Positions 48,336 through 59,331 of a stretch of 64,000 nucleotides of DNA are shown here, in pieces. The DNA comes from Blasia pusilla. Its lineage: Eukaryota; Marchantiophyta; Marchantiopsida; Blasiales. The notes beneath the pieces are model-generated. The model made no database searches. It saw nothing but the letters and a program-made list of their open reading frames with translations, and was not told the origin of the DNA. How positions within the stretch are numbered: position 1 is the stretch's first letter; each line of letters begins with the position of its first letter. The stretch is taken from assembly GCA_050084515.1 (NCBI GenBank), contig CM114272.1, positions 33,852,001-33,916,000 of the forward strand, written 5' to 3'. The translations under genes and the position numbers were made by a program.

Positions 48336-49290
48336 TTAGATCTCTTTGGTGGGATTAGCACTGGTTTGGTGCAGTGTTGCAGCCGGTATTCTGTCTGGAG
48401 ATACGTGTATGTGGAGCAAGATGAGACGGCCTAGAGAGTCTCATCCCGACATATTGGTCGATTGATGCGGAGGTATCCCGAGTTGTTGCCGCCATCGCTA
48501 TTCAAGGGTACCAGGCGTGCTTTACCATCACACATTGCATTGTTGGGGCGTAGGACCTTGAGAGAATTGGTCCTGTGGATTTGGTGATTGCTGGATGGCC
48601 ATGTCGAGGGTCATACACGTCTTTGGTCGGGTGAGGGATTACATGACCCTAGGTCTCGATTGTTTTGGGAGATGTTACGGGTGTTACGACATCTTCAGTT
48701 CATCGCACGTGCTCTAGCTTACATTCGAGAATGTTCCATTGTTGGGTGACACTCGGACCGGATGATGGCGAGTGTTCATGAGGTGCGCTCTTGGATTGGA
48801 CCAGCGGTGTTGTTGGATGCAACATGAGTTGGCTCACGTGCACATCGCCCACGCTTGTGGTGGACAAACTTGTTGCCTAGGGAGGTTCTACGTCGAGCAT
48901 ATGATGCGGTGCGGGCAATGATCCTCGCCTTACAAAGGGATAGTATCTTGGATACCAAGCGACTTTCCCAAGTGGTGAGGGTTATGGATCGGTCACCCAT
49001 GGCAGTGGTGAACCGTGTGGGCCAGCCTAGGATGGCACTACCCACATTTGTGAGTTTTCTCTCGTCACATGCCTACAGGGAAGGTGGTCCGGGGCTTGTA
49101 TGGGATTCTCATGTACGACAGTTGGTGGAGCCTAACGCTGATGAGAGAGAGCGTCGATGGGATTTGCTATCGTGTGACAAATGGTTGCTTCTATTTCGAG
49201 GCTTCACGACGTCATGTGTTGGGTCAGCCATGGACCTGAATTGTTTGACTTGGATTTTGAGTCTTGGTATGGCCGAGCAGCGTCGACTTT
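48321..49290 (+). pseudogene. C5-cytosine DNA methyltransferase domain in Ty3 pol
   Basis: This domain would add methyl groups to cytosine in DNA. Motifs in order: I, CVLDLFGGISTGL (48330-48368; SAM binding); motif II region, WRYVYVEQDETA; IV, PVDLVIAGWPCRG (about 48570-48610) with the catalytic Cys, Gln of PCQ changed to Arg; RSRLFWEMLRVLRHL; VI, ENVPLLGDT (about 48727-48755, in another frame); VIII, SRAHRPRLWWTNL; a target-recognition-like stretch FVSFLSSHAYREGGPGLVWD; NADERER before a broken MGFxxG; X, GSAMDLNCLTWILSL (about 49222-49266). The I-to-X order is the usual one, not the rearranged order of plant DRM enzymes; RLFWEMLRVL and the GLVWD/ERER segment look most like DNMT3. In-frame stops and at least four frame changes inactivate it. 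Confidence 0.88.
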
Positions 49291-50292
49291 GGACTATGTC
49301 TGTGGGTCTTCCACCCCTTGTAATGAGCTCGATGGCTACCGGGACGGTAGAGGCATCGGCTGGGGGCGAGGAGAGTAGTATTTTGCATCCTTGGAGTAGA
49401 TGGGATGTAATGGCTGGGCATGTGGAGTTGGTTGCTCATGCTGGTGGAGGAGTTATTTGCTCAGATGATGGTGTAGCTAAGGGTGTACCATCTTGTGAGG
49501 GGGTTATGAGCGACCAATGGCATCGCCCTCTCCCTCTAGTGTGCCAAAGAGGAGACTTGGGAGCCATTACTTGGGCCCAAGCTTACGGGAGGTGAGAAAC
49601 GACGCTGACACGCCTTCCTACGTGCTTATAGGAGTTGTTTTGCCTTTAGCATGAAGGAGTTGGGTTCTCTGGTTGGACCCGGTATACGGATTGATTTGGC
49701 TAGTGATACGCCAATCTTCCGTCGTCCCTACCGATATAGTGATATGGAGAGGGACTTGATTCAGAGTAGGACGTTGGACCTTTTGGAGGTTGGATTAGTG
49801 GAGTTGTCGCATGGAGAGTATGCATCAGCCACTGTCATGCCTGCTAAAAAGGATATGCATGGCAACTACACGGATAGGCGGATGTGTGGAGATTACCGTC
49901 CTATCAATCGGCAAACCAAGGCCGATAGGTATGCCATGCCTACACCTGAGGAGATCTTTGATGTGGTGGGACAGGCAAAGATTTTCAAGATTTGGATCTT
50001 CGGCGAGATACCATCAATTGCCTATTCGAGAGTGACAAGGCCAAGACAAAGATTTTGGGGTGTCAACTCTCATGGCAAGGATTGTTTGTACCAATGGAAA
50101 TTCTTACCCTTTGGGTTGAAGAATGCACCTGCCGAGTTTCAAAGAGTGATGGACAGGATCCTAGCAGGGTTGGATTTTGTTCGGTGTTACATTGATGATA
50201 TCTTGGTGTTTAGTAACACGGTGGAGGAGCATCAGATACATTTGCAGATGGTGTTTGAGCGGTTGAAAGCTCATGGTCTACGTTGCATCTAA
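49291..50292 (+). pseudogene. Ty3 reverse transcriptase region
   Basis: A linker (GMAEQRRLW...VEASAGGEES...) leads into RT. From 49651: FRRPYRYSDMERDLI, LLEVGLVELS, GDYRPINRQTKADRYAMPTP, then a damaged motif A (about 49985-50060, split over three frames, with YHQLPIRESDKAKT in one), CLYQWKFLPFGLKNAPAEFQ, and the catalytic RCYIDDILVFSN at about 50187. It would copy element RNA to DNA. Confidence 0.88.
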
Positions 50293-50870
50293 GAAAGTGT
50301 AAGTTCTTCCATGAGGATGTTGAGTACTTGGGTCATGTGATCTATCCAGGTGGTTTGGGAGTTCAGCAAGCAAAGGTGGAGGCTATTGCACTTATTCCGC
50401 GTCCGGTAGATGTGAGTAGAGTTCGAGCATTCATGGGATTGGCGAACTACTATCGGAGGTATGTGAAGGGATTTAGTGCTATGGCAAAGCCTTTGAACCA
50501 ATTGCTGAAATCAGATCAAGAGTGGCACTGGGGAGATGATCAGAGAGAGCTTTTGTGGAGCTTAAGGCCCATTTGGTGGCGGCGCCTATCTTGAGGAGAC
50601 CTATCGAGGGCGCCCATTCCATTACACACGATTGGAGTAGGTTGGGACTTGGAGCGGTGTTGACACAACATGATGATGAGCACATGGAGTTTGTGGTGGC
50701 CTATGCAAGTCGTTCGAATAATGCAAATGGAGTCGCGCTATAGTTCATATGAGGGAGAGTGCTTGGCAAGAGTGTGGGTGTGGCACACTTTAGGTGTTAA
50801 TTGTTTGGCACCCGCCATTACCCTTTGTTACTCGATCACCAACCGCTCAAGTGGTTGATGGAGTCGGACA
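50283..50870 (+). pseudogene. Ty3 RT thumb/RNase H region
   Basis: LRKCKFFHEDVEYLGHVI and AFMGLANYYRRYVKGFSAMAKPL (50286-50510) are the standard RT C-terminal and connection motifs of Ty3 elements. RNase H follows in a new frame at 50555: ITHDWSRLGLGAVLTQ, EFVVAYASRSNN, then SSYEGECLA in a further frame. Two frame changes are evident. Confidence 0.82.
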
Positions 50871-51179
50871 AGCTTACAGGGGAAGCTTGCACGGTGGGCT
50901 CTTATCTTACAGAGTATGACTTCCGGGTGGTACATAGACCTGGAGTTGCCAACCTTGATGCTTGATGGGTTGAGTAGGAACCCATGTACTAGCCAAGAGG
51001 ATACAACAGGGGCTAGATGGCATGGCGAGGTTGATGAGGAGATGGTGCCAGGTTGGCATGCATCCGCCTTTTATGTTGGTTAGGTGGACTCTAGTATGGA
51101 GGACCACGTGATATCTTACTCTAGTCGAGGGGTAGATGGCCAGCCTTGATCCTAAGGTTGGAGATGGTGGCACGGATCA

Positions 51180-52470
51180 GCGTGATATTCATGATGATGC
51201 GTTGGTGTTGGAGTTCCTACGGACCAAGAGGGTGCCGGCATAGTGAATGCCAAGGAGCGAGACCGTGTTCTTCAACGTGCTAAGAGGTATCGATTGAGGG
51301 AACACATATTCTCCGCGTGTGGGAGGATGGTAGAGTACGAGTAGTGCCACATTTGGCCCAGAGAGAGCGCATTGTGCGACATGCCCATGAGGAGTTGGGA
51401 CATTTTGGGGTAAAGCGTACGTATAGCTTACTCCTTGGCCAGTATTGGTGCCGTGGCATGCATACTCAGGTGCAGCAGTTGGTGTCACGTTGTATGGTTT
51501 GTGACCGGGTGAGGGCATCATTTAATGCCCCTACACCACAATTACACCCTTGCCTATTATGGGGTTGGGTTACCGTTGGAGTGTGGACTTTGCGGGACCG
51601 TTACCGTTGACTGTACGACATCATCGATATGTGTTGGTGATGGTGGAGCACTTCTCCAAGTGGATTGAGTTGGTGGCATTACCGGACAAGGCGAGTGAGG
51701 AACGGCGTATGCGTTTCGGATAGAGTGCTTAGTCATTTTGGTGCACCACTGAAGTCTTCGACCGACCAGTACAGAGTTTCAGGTGAGTTTCAGGTCTTGT
51801 GTGACAAGGCGTTGATCGATCATCGGACCACGCCTCGAGATCATCCAGAGGCGGATGGTTTGGCTGAGCGTGTGGTTCAGACGGTGAAGAGGGCATTGCG
51901 CAAGTATGGCCTCTGAAGGGGCATCTTGGAGACCGGATATTCGGTTGCCATGGTTAGCCATGGGGTATAGATTTAGTCGCCAAGCATCCTTGGCTTCCTT
52001 CTCACCTTATTTTCTGTTATACGGCCGAGATCCGGACTTGCCAAAGAAAGAATTGCCGGGAGTCTAGTGAGGTGGTGAACCTTGATGACCCGAGATGTGG
52101 ATGAGGGTGTGTTCTCAGCGAGCGGAGCTCTTTCGGAGAGTTATGCCAACACCTTTGAGAATCTTGCCATTGCTCAACACAGGGGGATACGTTGCGGTAT
52201 GCAACCATTCGAGGTGGAGGTTATCGACCATCGATTCGTAGGTTCCATGTGGGGGACTATGTCTATTTGCAGCATATTGCCCCGACAACGTTGGATGTGA
52301 CGGCAGGCCGCACTATTTTACGAGTCGCGAGGTGTTAGCTTCGGAGTTCTCATGTTGGAGGGTCGTGATGGAGTTGTTTGGAAGGACCATGTGCGAATTG
52401 TGCGCCATGTCATCTTCCAAATGTGGATGGTATCTTGACCCAAGCTTAGCCATGATACGTGCTAGCTTGA
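51180..52470 (+). pseudogene. Ty3 integrase region
   Basis: The HHCC finger reads RHAHEELGHFGVKRTYSLLL and then CMVCDRV (51377-51515). The core starts WSVDFAGPLP (first Asp, about 51580), HRYVLVMVEHFSKWIELVAL, then LSHFGAPLKSSTDQ (second Asp, about 51750-51765) and HPEADGLAERVVQTVKRAL (catalytic Glu, about 51868). After it come RRFHVGDYVYLQHIAP (52230-52275 in one frame) and WKDHVRNCAPCHLPNVDG, post-core sequence typical of Ty3 integrases. Several shifts and stops. Confidence 0.82.
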
Positions 52471-52472
52471 GG

Positions 52473-52611
52473 TGCATGTTGTGTGGGTCTGCTGTAACGC
52501 AGCCGTATGTTGGTGTGTGATCGGTGTTCTAGGGGTTGGCACATGATGTGTTTGACTCCACGTTTGGATGTTGTTCCTACTGGAAGGTGGGTTTGTCCTC
52601 GATGTACTTAG
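52473..52611 (+). pseudogene. PHD finger at the C terminus of the Ty3 polyprotein
   Basis: Cysteines and histidine follow the PHD pattern C4-H-C3: CMLC, a spacer GSAVTQPY, CDRC, SRGW, His, MM, Cys, LTPRLDVVPTGRWV, then CPRC and a stop at 52609-52611. The W two residues before the last CxxC pair is also typical. One missing base near 52509 separates CMLC from CDRC. PHD fingers commonly read the histone H3 tail; here it occupies the position of the chromodomain in chromoviruses, so a role in choosing integration sites is a reasonable inference. Confidence 0.8.
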
Positions 52612-52770
52612 GAGAGGTAGATGACTTGATCTTTGCATGATATGGATTACGATGTGTGACTAACGATGGGGCAACCTAGCACCCGGCCTTGATTCGGGCA
52701 CCCAAGAAGGTGTATAGCATATGTAGTAGATGTATAGGGCTACCTCGGAGTTAGAGGGACCTAACCGCCG

Positions 52771-52783
52771 ATTAGGGGGCGAG
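52771..52783 (+). promoter_or_regulatory. Possible polypurine tract of the Ty3 element
   Basis: ATTAGGGGGCGAG is the most purine-rich stretch near the 3' LTR and lies directly before the duplicated LTR-end segment at 52784, not before the LTR start at 52889. Confidence 0.4.
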
Positions 52784-52885
52784 TTGTGGTGCACTTGTGT
52801 TTGTGGATACTCTCGTCTATGTTATGTATGTATGTGAGTATGGTATGTCGATGTATGTTGTATGACGATGTGGATTCGCACGACA
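52784..52885 (+). repeat. Extra copy of the LTR 3' end
   Basis: TTGTGGTGCACTTGTGTTTG through CGCACGACA (102 bases) repeats the last 105 bases of the 3' LTR (53256-53360) with few differences. It ends AAC, three bases before the next LTR start, so the 3' side of the element seems to carry the tail of one LTR followed by a full one. Confidence 0.85.
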
Positions 52886-52888
52886 AAC

Positions 52889-53360
52889 TGTCATGACCAT
52901 ACGGATTATGTCATGTAAGTATGGTGTGCTAGTAGAGGCCATTCCTTATGTAGGACCGTAGTGGATTGGTAGAGATGCGGTTCCATACATAGGGTTGGGG
53001 TTACTCAGTTGGGGTGACTTTCCCAGAGGGCCCGCTCTTAGGTTGGAGGATATAAGGTGGAGTGCACTCAAAGAAGAGTCAGTTCTTTGAGTTGAGCCTG
53101 TTGCGTTGGGAGTTAGCCTTGGTAGTGAGTAGAGCTCTTGGCTATGGTGTTTCCCGCAAGCTTCGACCTAGATTCTCCCATCGTGGAGTGGGTTTGGCTC
53201 GATTGTATGTGATTGTAAACGTGTTTTATGACATTAGGTCTTTCACGCATTTCAGTTGTGGTACACTTGTTTTTGTGGATACTCTCGTCTATGTTATGTA
53301 TGTATGTGAGTATGGTATGTCAGCGATGTATGTTGTATGACGATGTGGATTCGCACGACA
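52889..53360 (+). repeat. Ty3 3' LTR
   Basis: 472 bases from TGTCATGACC to GCACGACA, TG...CA ends, with a TATA-like GATATAAGG at about 53049. Followed by ACTG, matching the four bases before 44724. Confidence 0.82.
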
Positions 53361-54460
53361 ACTGCTGAGTTGAAGCAACTTTCAATTTCTTGGGTGAACA
53401 TTTCACAAGATCCTATTAGTGGTTTGGGACAAAAGAATCGGTTATTTTTGGACAGGGTTTCTGAACACTATAACCAGAATCGACCAAGAAAATGACATCA
53501 ACACTGGCTCAAATTAGGAAGACACTGTACAAAAAGCTAGAGAATTGTATGCACAAAAGCATCCTAAGGGAAAGGAATTCGTGTACATGGATTGTTGGTA
53601 CTTTTTAAAGGATTGTCCTAGATTTGCATAGTCAATTGATGATATGGCTTCCAAGCGTAAATTGAAATCGAAAGGCAAGGGAAAGGGCCTAGAAGATGAA
53701 AAGGAGAATGTGTCTCCAACCCCACATTCCCCCACTTAAATTATCAATCCCAATGGGGGATCTTAGTCAGGAATAGATGGAGTTCAATATAGTGTGAACT
53801 CACATAGGCCAATGGGCAACACAACAGCAAAGAGACTAAAATTTGAAGAGTGAGCCTTCCGTATTTGAGCTTATGCTCAACGTGACATGGCAGAAACCAA
53901 TGCCAAGCGGCTTAAGCTCTTAGAAAGCCAGAGTCTTCGTGACTTGTTCAGCATGAGGGCTGCAGACGTGGATGAGGAGTGTAGAGACTTATTCCATGCT
54001 TGCAGCGCCAAGAAACTAGAAAAGTTTAGAGTGCAATTCAATTTGGAGAATGAGCAAGCTTCAATTCCTGCCAAGCGTTCACCCCTCCCAAAAGTTCCAA
54101 TTGATATGGAAGGGCGGTGGGCTGGCACGGAAAATTCACCCCATGCAGCAGGTGCTCAAGTTTCTAGTCCTGAATTTGATTTAGAGGAATTTACTACTTG
54201 CATCAACTAGATAGAAATCAACTGAACATGTATGTATGCATGTGTGTTTTCTCAAGAGGCATATTTGGACAGTTCCTATAGAAGCACGATCAATTTTGTA
54301 AGGTGGAGCATTGATAATAAATATCAAGTTTCAAGCTATGTGATTGGACTAAACCAAGCTTGTGGACTGGATTTTCACATTCTTGTATGCGTTGCCTTTC
54401 AGTTTTCATTTCAAAATTGTAGTCCATAGTTGGAGCACTCAGTATGCTTGGATGTAATGC

Positions 54461-55624
54461 CTAGACTTGCCCTACATAGTGAAATTGGTGGCCATTTTCT
54501 TTCAACTGCCACAAATGCTCAACTAGATCATTTCTTAGCATGAAATGAGTTTCTGAGTCCTCTATAACACATGTGGCAGCAAGATACTCTTTCCAATTTG
54601 TAGTCACTAATCTTGCTCCGCCTTGTTCCCTCCCTATGCGTTGATCCCATTCTTGAGGTGAATCCGCAAGGGCTTCATCCTCAATGATCATATTATGTAA
54701 TATGACACATGCAACCAAAATATCCTTGATCACAGATTGGTTGTGAACCCGAACATGGTTTCTAATGATATTGAAGCGAGCTTGTAAGACTCCAAAGGCC
54801 CTCTCTACATCTTCCCTTGCACTCTCTTGATATTTTGCATACCATTTTTTGGCTTCACCTTGTGGCAGAGCTATAGTTTGAACAAAAATAGACCACTCTG
54901 GGTAGATGCCGTCAGTGAGGAGGTAGTATCTATCATACTGATTCCCATTCACAATGAAATGCAACTCATTTGCATCACTTCTCAACAAGTTATTGACTAG
55001 AGGCGACCTGTCTAACACATTCAGATCGTTATTGCCTCCGGGCAGCCCAAAATAAGCATGCCATATCCACAACGACTGGTCAGCAACAGCTTCAAGAAAA
55101 ATTGATTTTTGCTTGTCTTTGTTTGAGAAGAGACCTTGCCAGGCCACGGAGCAATTCTTCCACATCCAATGCATCCAGTCCAATGAGGCAAACATGCCAG
55201 GAAATCCTCTTGCCTCATTGGTGTGAAGTTGTCTCTCCAGGTCTGCCTTGGTAGGTTGTCTCAAGCATTTCTCCTCAAATACAGGATTTTCATGAAAGTA
55301 AATCCTTCCAAATTCTGCCATGACCATGCTCTCTTTCTCTATCAATGCTCTTATTCTTCCCTGGCAGAGATCCTCCTCTTTTCTTTGTCCTATGAGCTCT
55401 ATTGTACTCCAACAAAGAAAATGGACCAGAAATCACATTGTGTTCCATAAATTTTTGTTCTTCATAAGCAAATCTAATTCTTCACGAATTTTCCGTTTCA
55501 AGTTGGCCCGCCAAGATTCATGAGAGGTTGTGTTGAAATAACCCAATTTCTGGCCTCTTGGATCTGCCCTATATGCAATCGATGTAGGAGAGACACCCAC
55601 TACTGCTTCTCGCCTCAGCAGCAA
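54461..55624 (-). pseudogene. PIF/Harbinger transposase (HARBI1/ALP1-like nuclease)
   Basis: The main frame (55345-54461, 294 codons) covers the DDE nuclease: RRPTKADL-like region (CLRQPTKADLERQL), EARGFPGMFASLDWMHW (first Asp), LDRSPLVNNLL, VNGNQYDRYYLLTDGIYPEW (second Asp), and AREDVERAFGVLQ (Glu), then ILHNMIIEDE. All three acidic residues are present. An upstream frame (55624-55433) lies where the N terminus is expected but is out of frame with the main one. The gene is divergent from ORF1, the usual Harbinger arrangement. Terminal inverted repeats were not found, so the element's ends are undefined. Confidence 0.82.
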
Positions 55625-55649
55625 GAAATGTAAATCAAAATCACTGCGA

Positions 55650-58600
55650 AATCAGTAGGTCCTCCTGGCTATAGCGTTCTTCTTCAAGTGAATCGCCCTC
55701 AGTTGTGCATCACCACCACCCAAATCTATGCTATAGTCGACATTGGGCTCTCACCGTGGCCCCGCTCTCACCAATGTGTGTGCTGCAATTTTACGTCTTG
55801 AAACTCTGAGCTTTCTTGGTCGCGCTTTCTTATGGACGACAAGACTCTTTGGGACCCCCATAGAATAAACACCCAAGTTCGAACCCTACTTCCGAAGATA
55901 CCGGAAGAGCGCCCGGCCTTGGGTTCCGACCCACTTCCGGGAGTCCCGGTACCGGTTGGGGTGCTCTAAAGGCCGTAAATAGTCCGCCGGGACTTCGAAC
56001 AGTGGGAAAATTACCGTCCGATGGTATGAATTGCCGGGAAGTACCGGTCCCGGGGAAGAAACGCGCCGGACGTGGATCGGCAGTAGCTGTGGAGCCTATG
56101 GGTGCAAAGTCTGCTCTACGGACGTTTCGCATGGACGAATGAATATCTCTGTGGGAAGGCCTCACGAGAGTCGCGCGTTATGGTCACTGCGTTGCGTTCG
56201 CAGTTCAATGGAGGAGAACGCAACCGGATCATAAAGAAAATGCTGGAACGCCGCTTTTGAAGGCATGCGAAAGCCGGGACTCCCGGGCCTCATGAATGGC
56301 CGCCTGGCTGTTGCTGAATCCATGCTTATGCATGTTCGTACGTGCGAATGGAGGGATGCATATTTGTCGTTTTCCCGGTTTGTTCTTCGGAGAGGGGAAA
56401 ACCCTCGCAATGATTGGATTGAACAGTTTAGAATATAATTTTACTCTGTGAACATGAACGAAGAAGTAAGTCCCCGACGGCGACGCATGTCTCGATGGTA
56501 TCGATGCGGAGCTGAAGCGTAGACTCGATCTGTTGATTATGCAGAGATGCTTTGGGCCGTCCAATCATTTCCTTGTAGCGCTCAGAAAATCGGTCGGTTT
56601 TGTCGCGTTGAACAATGGTCAATCAAATCATGCAGAGCCTTTCTTCCGGTCCGGACTGTAGAAAGCCAGGACAAAATCGGAATATACAAATGAGATTCAA
56701 ATGCGCGGGCCGCGTATGTGTCCGACTATGTTCTGCCTCACTCCTGCCATGATAATACGTTTGTTCGTGAGAGGAGGGACGAAGAACCGCACAGTGACAG
56801 TCTTGAAATGATTCAGAACAGGGAAGACTTTAGGGAATGGAATCCAGACATAGCCATCAACGACTGCGGTGAGAAGATGATGGACGGCTCCAGAAATCAG
56901 GGTACAAACGCTGCTCTGGACCCCATCGAGTTTGATGAGAACTTCCGTTTCGCATGGTAGGAATGATATCCGGTCCAAGGGGTTTTCGTCACCGCCCCAC
57001 TCCTGAGGCTCTGGCCCCAGAGCGTTGTCACGTGCAGGAGTAGAGCCGAAGTTATTTAGTTGTGGGAGGACGAATAGAGCGGGATGAACACTAATGCAGT
57101 TGTTCTGATTCTAATCTTTTCGATTCCTTGCGATGAGTATTCTTAAGGTGACAGCTTTTTCAGAAAACGCGTCCATGAGTGCTTGGAGAATCCTTCTGCG
57201 TTTCGGATGGCAAGAATAGTTATGATACGTTTTACTGAGACAACACATGCTTCCGCGAAGGAACGGGACATCCATCCATGACGTTGAACGGACCGAGAGA
57301 GGTAGAACCAATGGCACGAGTCTCACGTTTCCCGAAACTGTCAGGGGCGAGCTAAATTATGAGGTCGCGACAGAACGGACAGAAAGGTCGATGACAGTAG
57401 TCGATTCAGGGAACGGCCGATCTATGTGAAGAGAAACCCGTTCTATTCTGCTCGCTTGCCCTTTGGCTCACGCGAGATGGCACTGCGAAGGTAATGACCG
57501 GAGAAAAGGAGAGAGAGAGAAACTCCCACAGATCGCATCGCATCCTCATATGGTACCGCTATCCTAGCGGGGTCCGTGTCATCAGTGCGTTTAATGTGCC
57601 ACTCCGCCTAATCATATAGAGAGAGATTTACAGAGAGAGGGTCAGACCTTCGAGCATCGTGAGAGTGAGCCAGTCAAGGCGGAAACAACGAGAGGGAGAG
57701 CAAGAAGAATCCGCACGAATCTGCCACCTCTGTATAGACAAAGACACGCGAGCGAGTGAATTTTCTTCAGTAACGCTCCTTAGAAAACCGGACCTTCAAG
57801 ATTTGTCTGGCAGCCGAAGAGAATGGCTAGCTAGAGGCGACGCGAGGGACGGAAACGGTTCGATGTTTCAGTGATGTCCAGTCCGGGTAGCCTACCGAGG
57901 AGATCACCCCCGTGCTCTTTCCTCGACTGATCCGTTAAACATTGAAGGACCCTCGGCTCTCTTCCAACCTCGGTGCCGAGTTCTGTTCATTCAGTGTAAT
58001 GCATCACGAGGATTCCACTCGCACGCCGCAAGAGTAAGCTGGATTTCCACCGCTCAATGCATGCGATCGGTGGTGGACAAGACTTTTTTTCGTTCGCCTC
58101 GCTCTGCGTTTAGGGTGATCGCCAGATCGGGGTCCGTTCAAAGCGTCGTACACGTGCAGGAAAGCTAGAAGTAGCTCAGCCTCTCCTGGGGCCAGAGTCG
58201 CAGGTGTAGTGGCAGGCAGAGCAGAGACGAGGGCAAAACGGTGAGGATCAATGGGTGGGTACAGAGCGATCGAAAGGATAGATTGGGTCCAAAAGCCGCT
58301 GCCCATTCCTCCCTCCCTCCCTCCCTCCCTCCGGCAGCAGCAGGTGAATGACAAGCCAGCCGCTTCTGCCAGGAGTTATGAAGGATCGCTCCTCACGCAC
58401 TGCTCTAGCTCTGAAACTGTCAATGAATGCGTTTACTGCTCAACTATCATCTGACTACATCATCCTCCTCGTCCTTTCCCTTCTCGGGCCCACTTCCCCC
58501 GCGTGCCCTCTCCCCCTCCCGAGTCCCGCCCTAGCATGGCATCCCTTTCACCCATCGAACTTCCTGACCCATTCTGCCTTCGGACTGATGCCTCTCGGCA

Positions 58601-59330
58601 GACTCTTGAACACGAGCCTAGTACGACGGGTGGTGCACAACTCGATGACATTCGTACTCCACTCTACATTACGAACATAGCTCTGCATAGCACAACCTTT
58701 TGGCTGCGGATGTCAGATACTCATGATATGCAATTTCGACGTGTTTGGTCATTAGTGCCAAGCATTGGTGATGTGGGCAGAAGAATATGGGCGACAGAAA
58801 ATGCAAGTTTGGCCACATCGTCGGGAACGTCAGAACGAAAACGGACTGTGATTCTGGAGATTTTTACAATCGTGTCGTTTATGACAGCGTACATGGTTAA
58901 GAATCTGACAAACACCTCAACTTTCGCAGCTGATCGATGTGGCGGGTATGCCGACGTAGATGGTTGGTTGGGTGGGAACCTAGCGCAGGAGGGGCGTCGT
59001 GGCGATGTGCAAACGTGTTTTGAGAGTGCACACTCAGGAAAAGGCACATGTTCGTCATCGTGTGCTGGCTTCCTGACCGACGGAGATGGATGGTAGCTCC
59101 AACGAGGAGTGCTCTTTCTGCACGAATTGGTCCGGCATGTGGGGGAGGGGAATGGTTCAGTTATGACGACGGCGCGCATATCATCCTATTAATGCTCTGT
59201 TGTTAAGGGGGTATAAAAAAAAAGCGAAGTCGCCTCTGCCCTTCCCACTCCTCCTAAGCTACCTATAATGGTTACAAAGTGCACAGCATGCACCCACTGT
59301 ACCGTGGATTATCCTAAGCACTGATTCTAA
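55650..59330. other. No gene recognised; simple repeats
   Basis: A GC-rich to mixed region. It contains purine-rich GAGA stretches (about 57510-57640) and a (CCCT)n run at about 58305-58335. The longest frame, 58503-59096 (+, 197 codons), overlaps a similar-length minus-strand frame and has no family resemblance, so I do not call it. Confidence 0.4.
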
Positions 59331-59331
59331 C

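Larger units (their letters stand above)
44724..53360 (+). mobile_element. Ty3/gypsy retrotransposon with methyltransferase and PHD domains
   Basis: The element begins TGTCATGACCATACGG at 44724, and its 3' LTR repeats that start at 52889 and ends ...CGCACGACA at 53360. ACTG flanks both ends (44720-44723 and 53361-53364), a probable 4-bp target duplication. Order of domains: gag with two CCHC knuckles, an RGG-rich stretch, aspartic protease, C5-cytosine methyltransferase, RT, RNase H, integrase, PHD finger. RT before integrase defines Ty3. Frames change many times, so this copy is dead. Only the first 38 or so bases of the 5' LTR match the 3' LTR; the rest of the 5' region differs and holds a 5S rRNA-like segment. 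Confidence 0.9.
44681..54210 (+). pseudogene. PIF/Harbinger ORF1 (Myb/SANT-like DNA-binding protein), split by the Ty3 element
   Basis: The 5' piece (44681-44723) starts at an ATG and the 3' piece (53365-54210) continues in the same frame once one copy of the ACTG target duplication is removed. The 3' piece reads SISWVNISQDPISGLGQKN and RVSEHYNQNRP, the trihelix/Myb-like domain of plant PIF/Harbinger accessory proteins. Later, in other frames, come EFVYMD, a DDMASKRKLKSKGKGKG segment, and MAETNAKRLKLLESQSLRDLF, all typical of these proteins. Stops and shifts (first TGA at about 53492) add to the disruption. The protein normally works with the transposase in binding the element's ends. Confidence 0.8.

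Noticed and set aside
49651-50292. Ty3 RT as part of an intact element
   Set aside because: Motif A is split over three frames and the upstream methyltransferase has several stops, so the copy is decayed.
58503-59096. 197-codon plus-strand frame
   Set aside because: Opposed by a 152-codon minus-strand frame over the same bases in GC-rich DNA; no recognisable domain or splice context.
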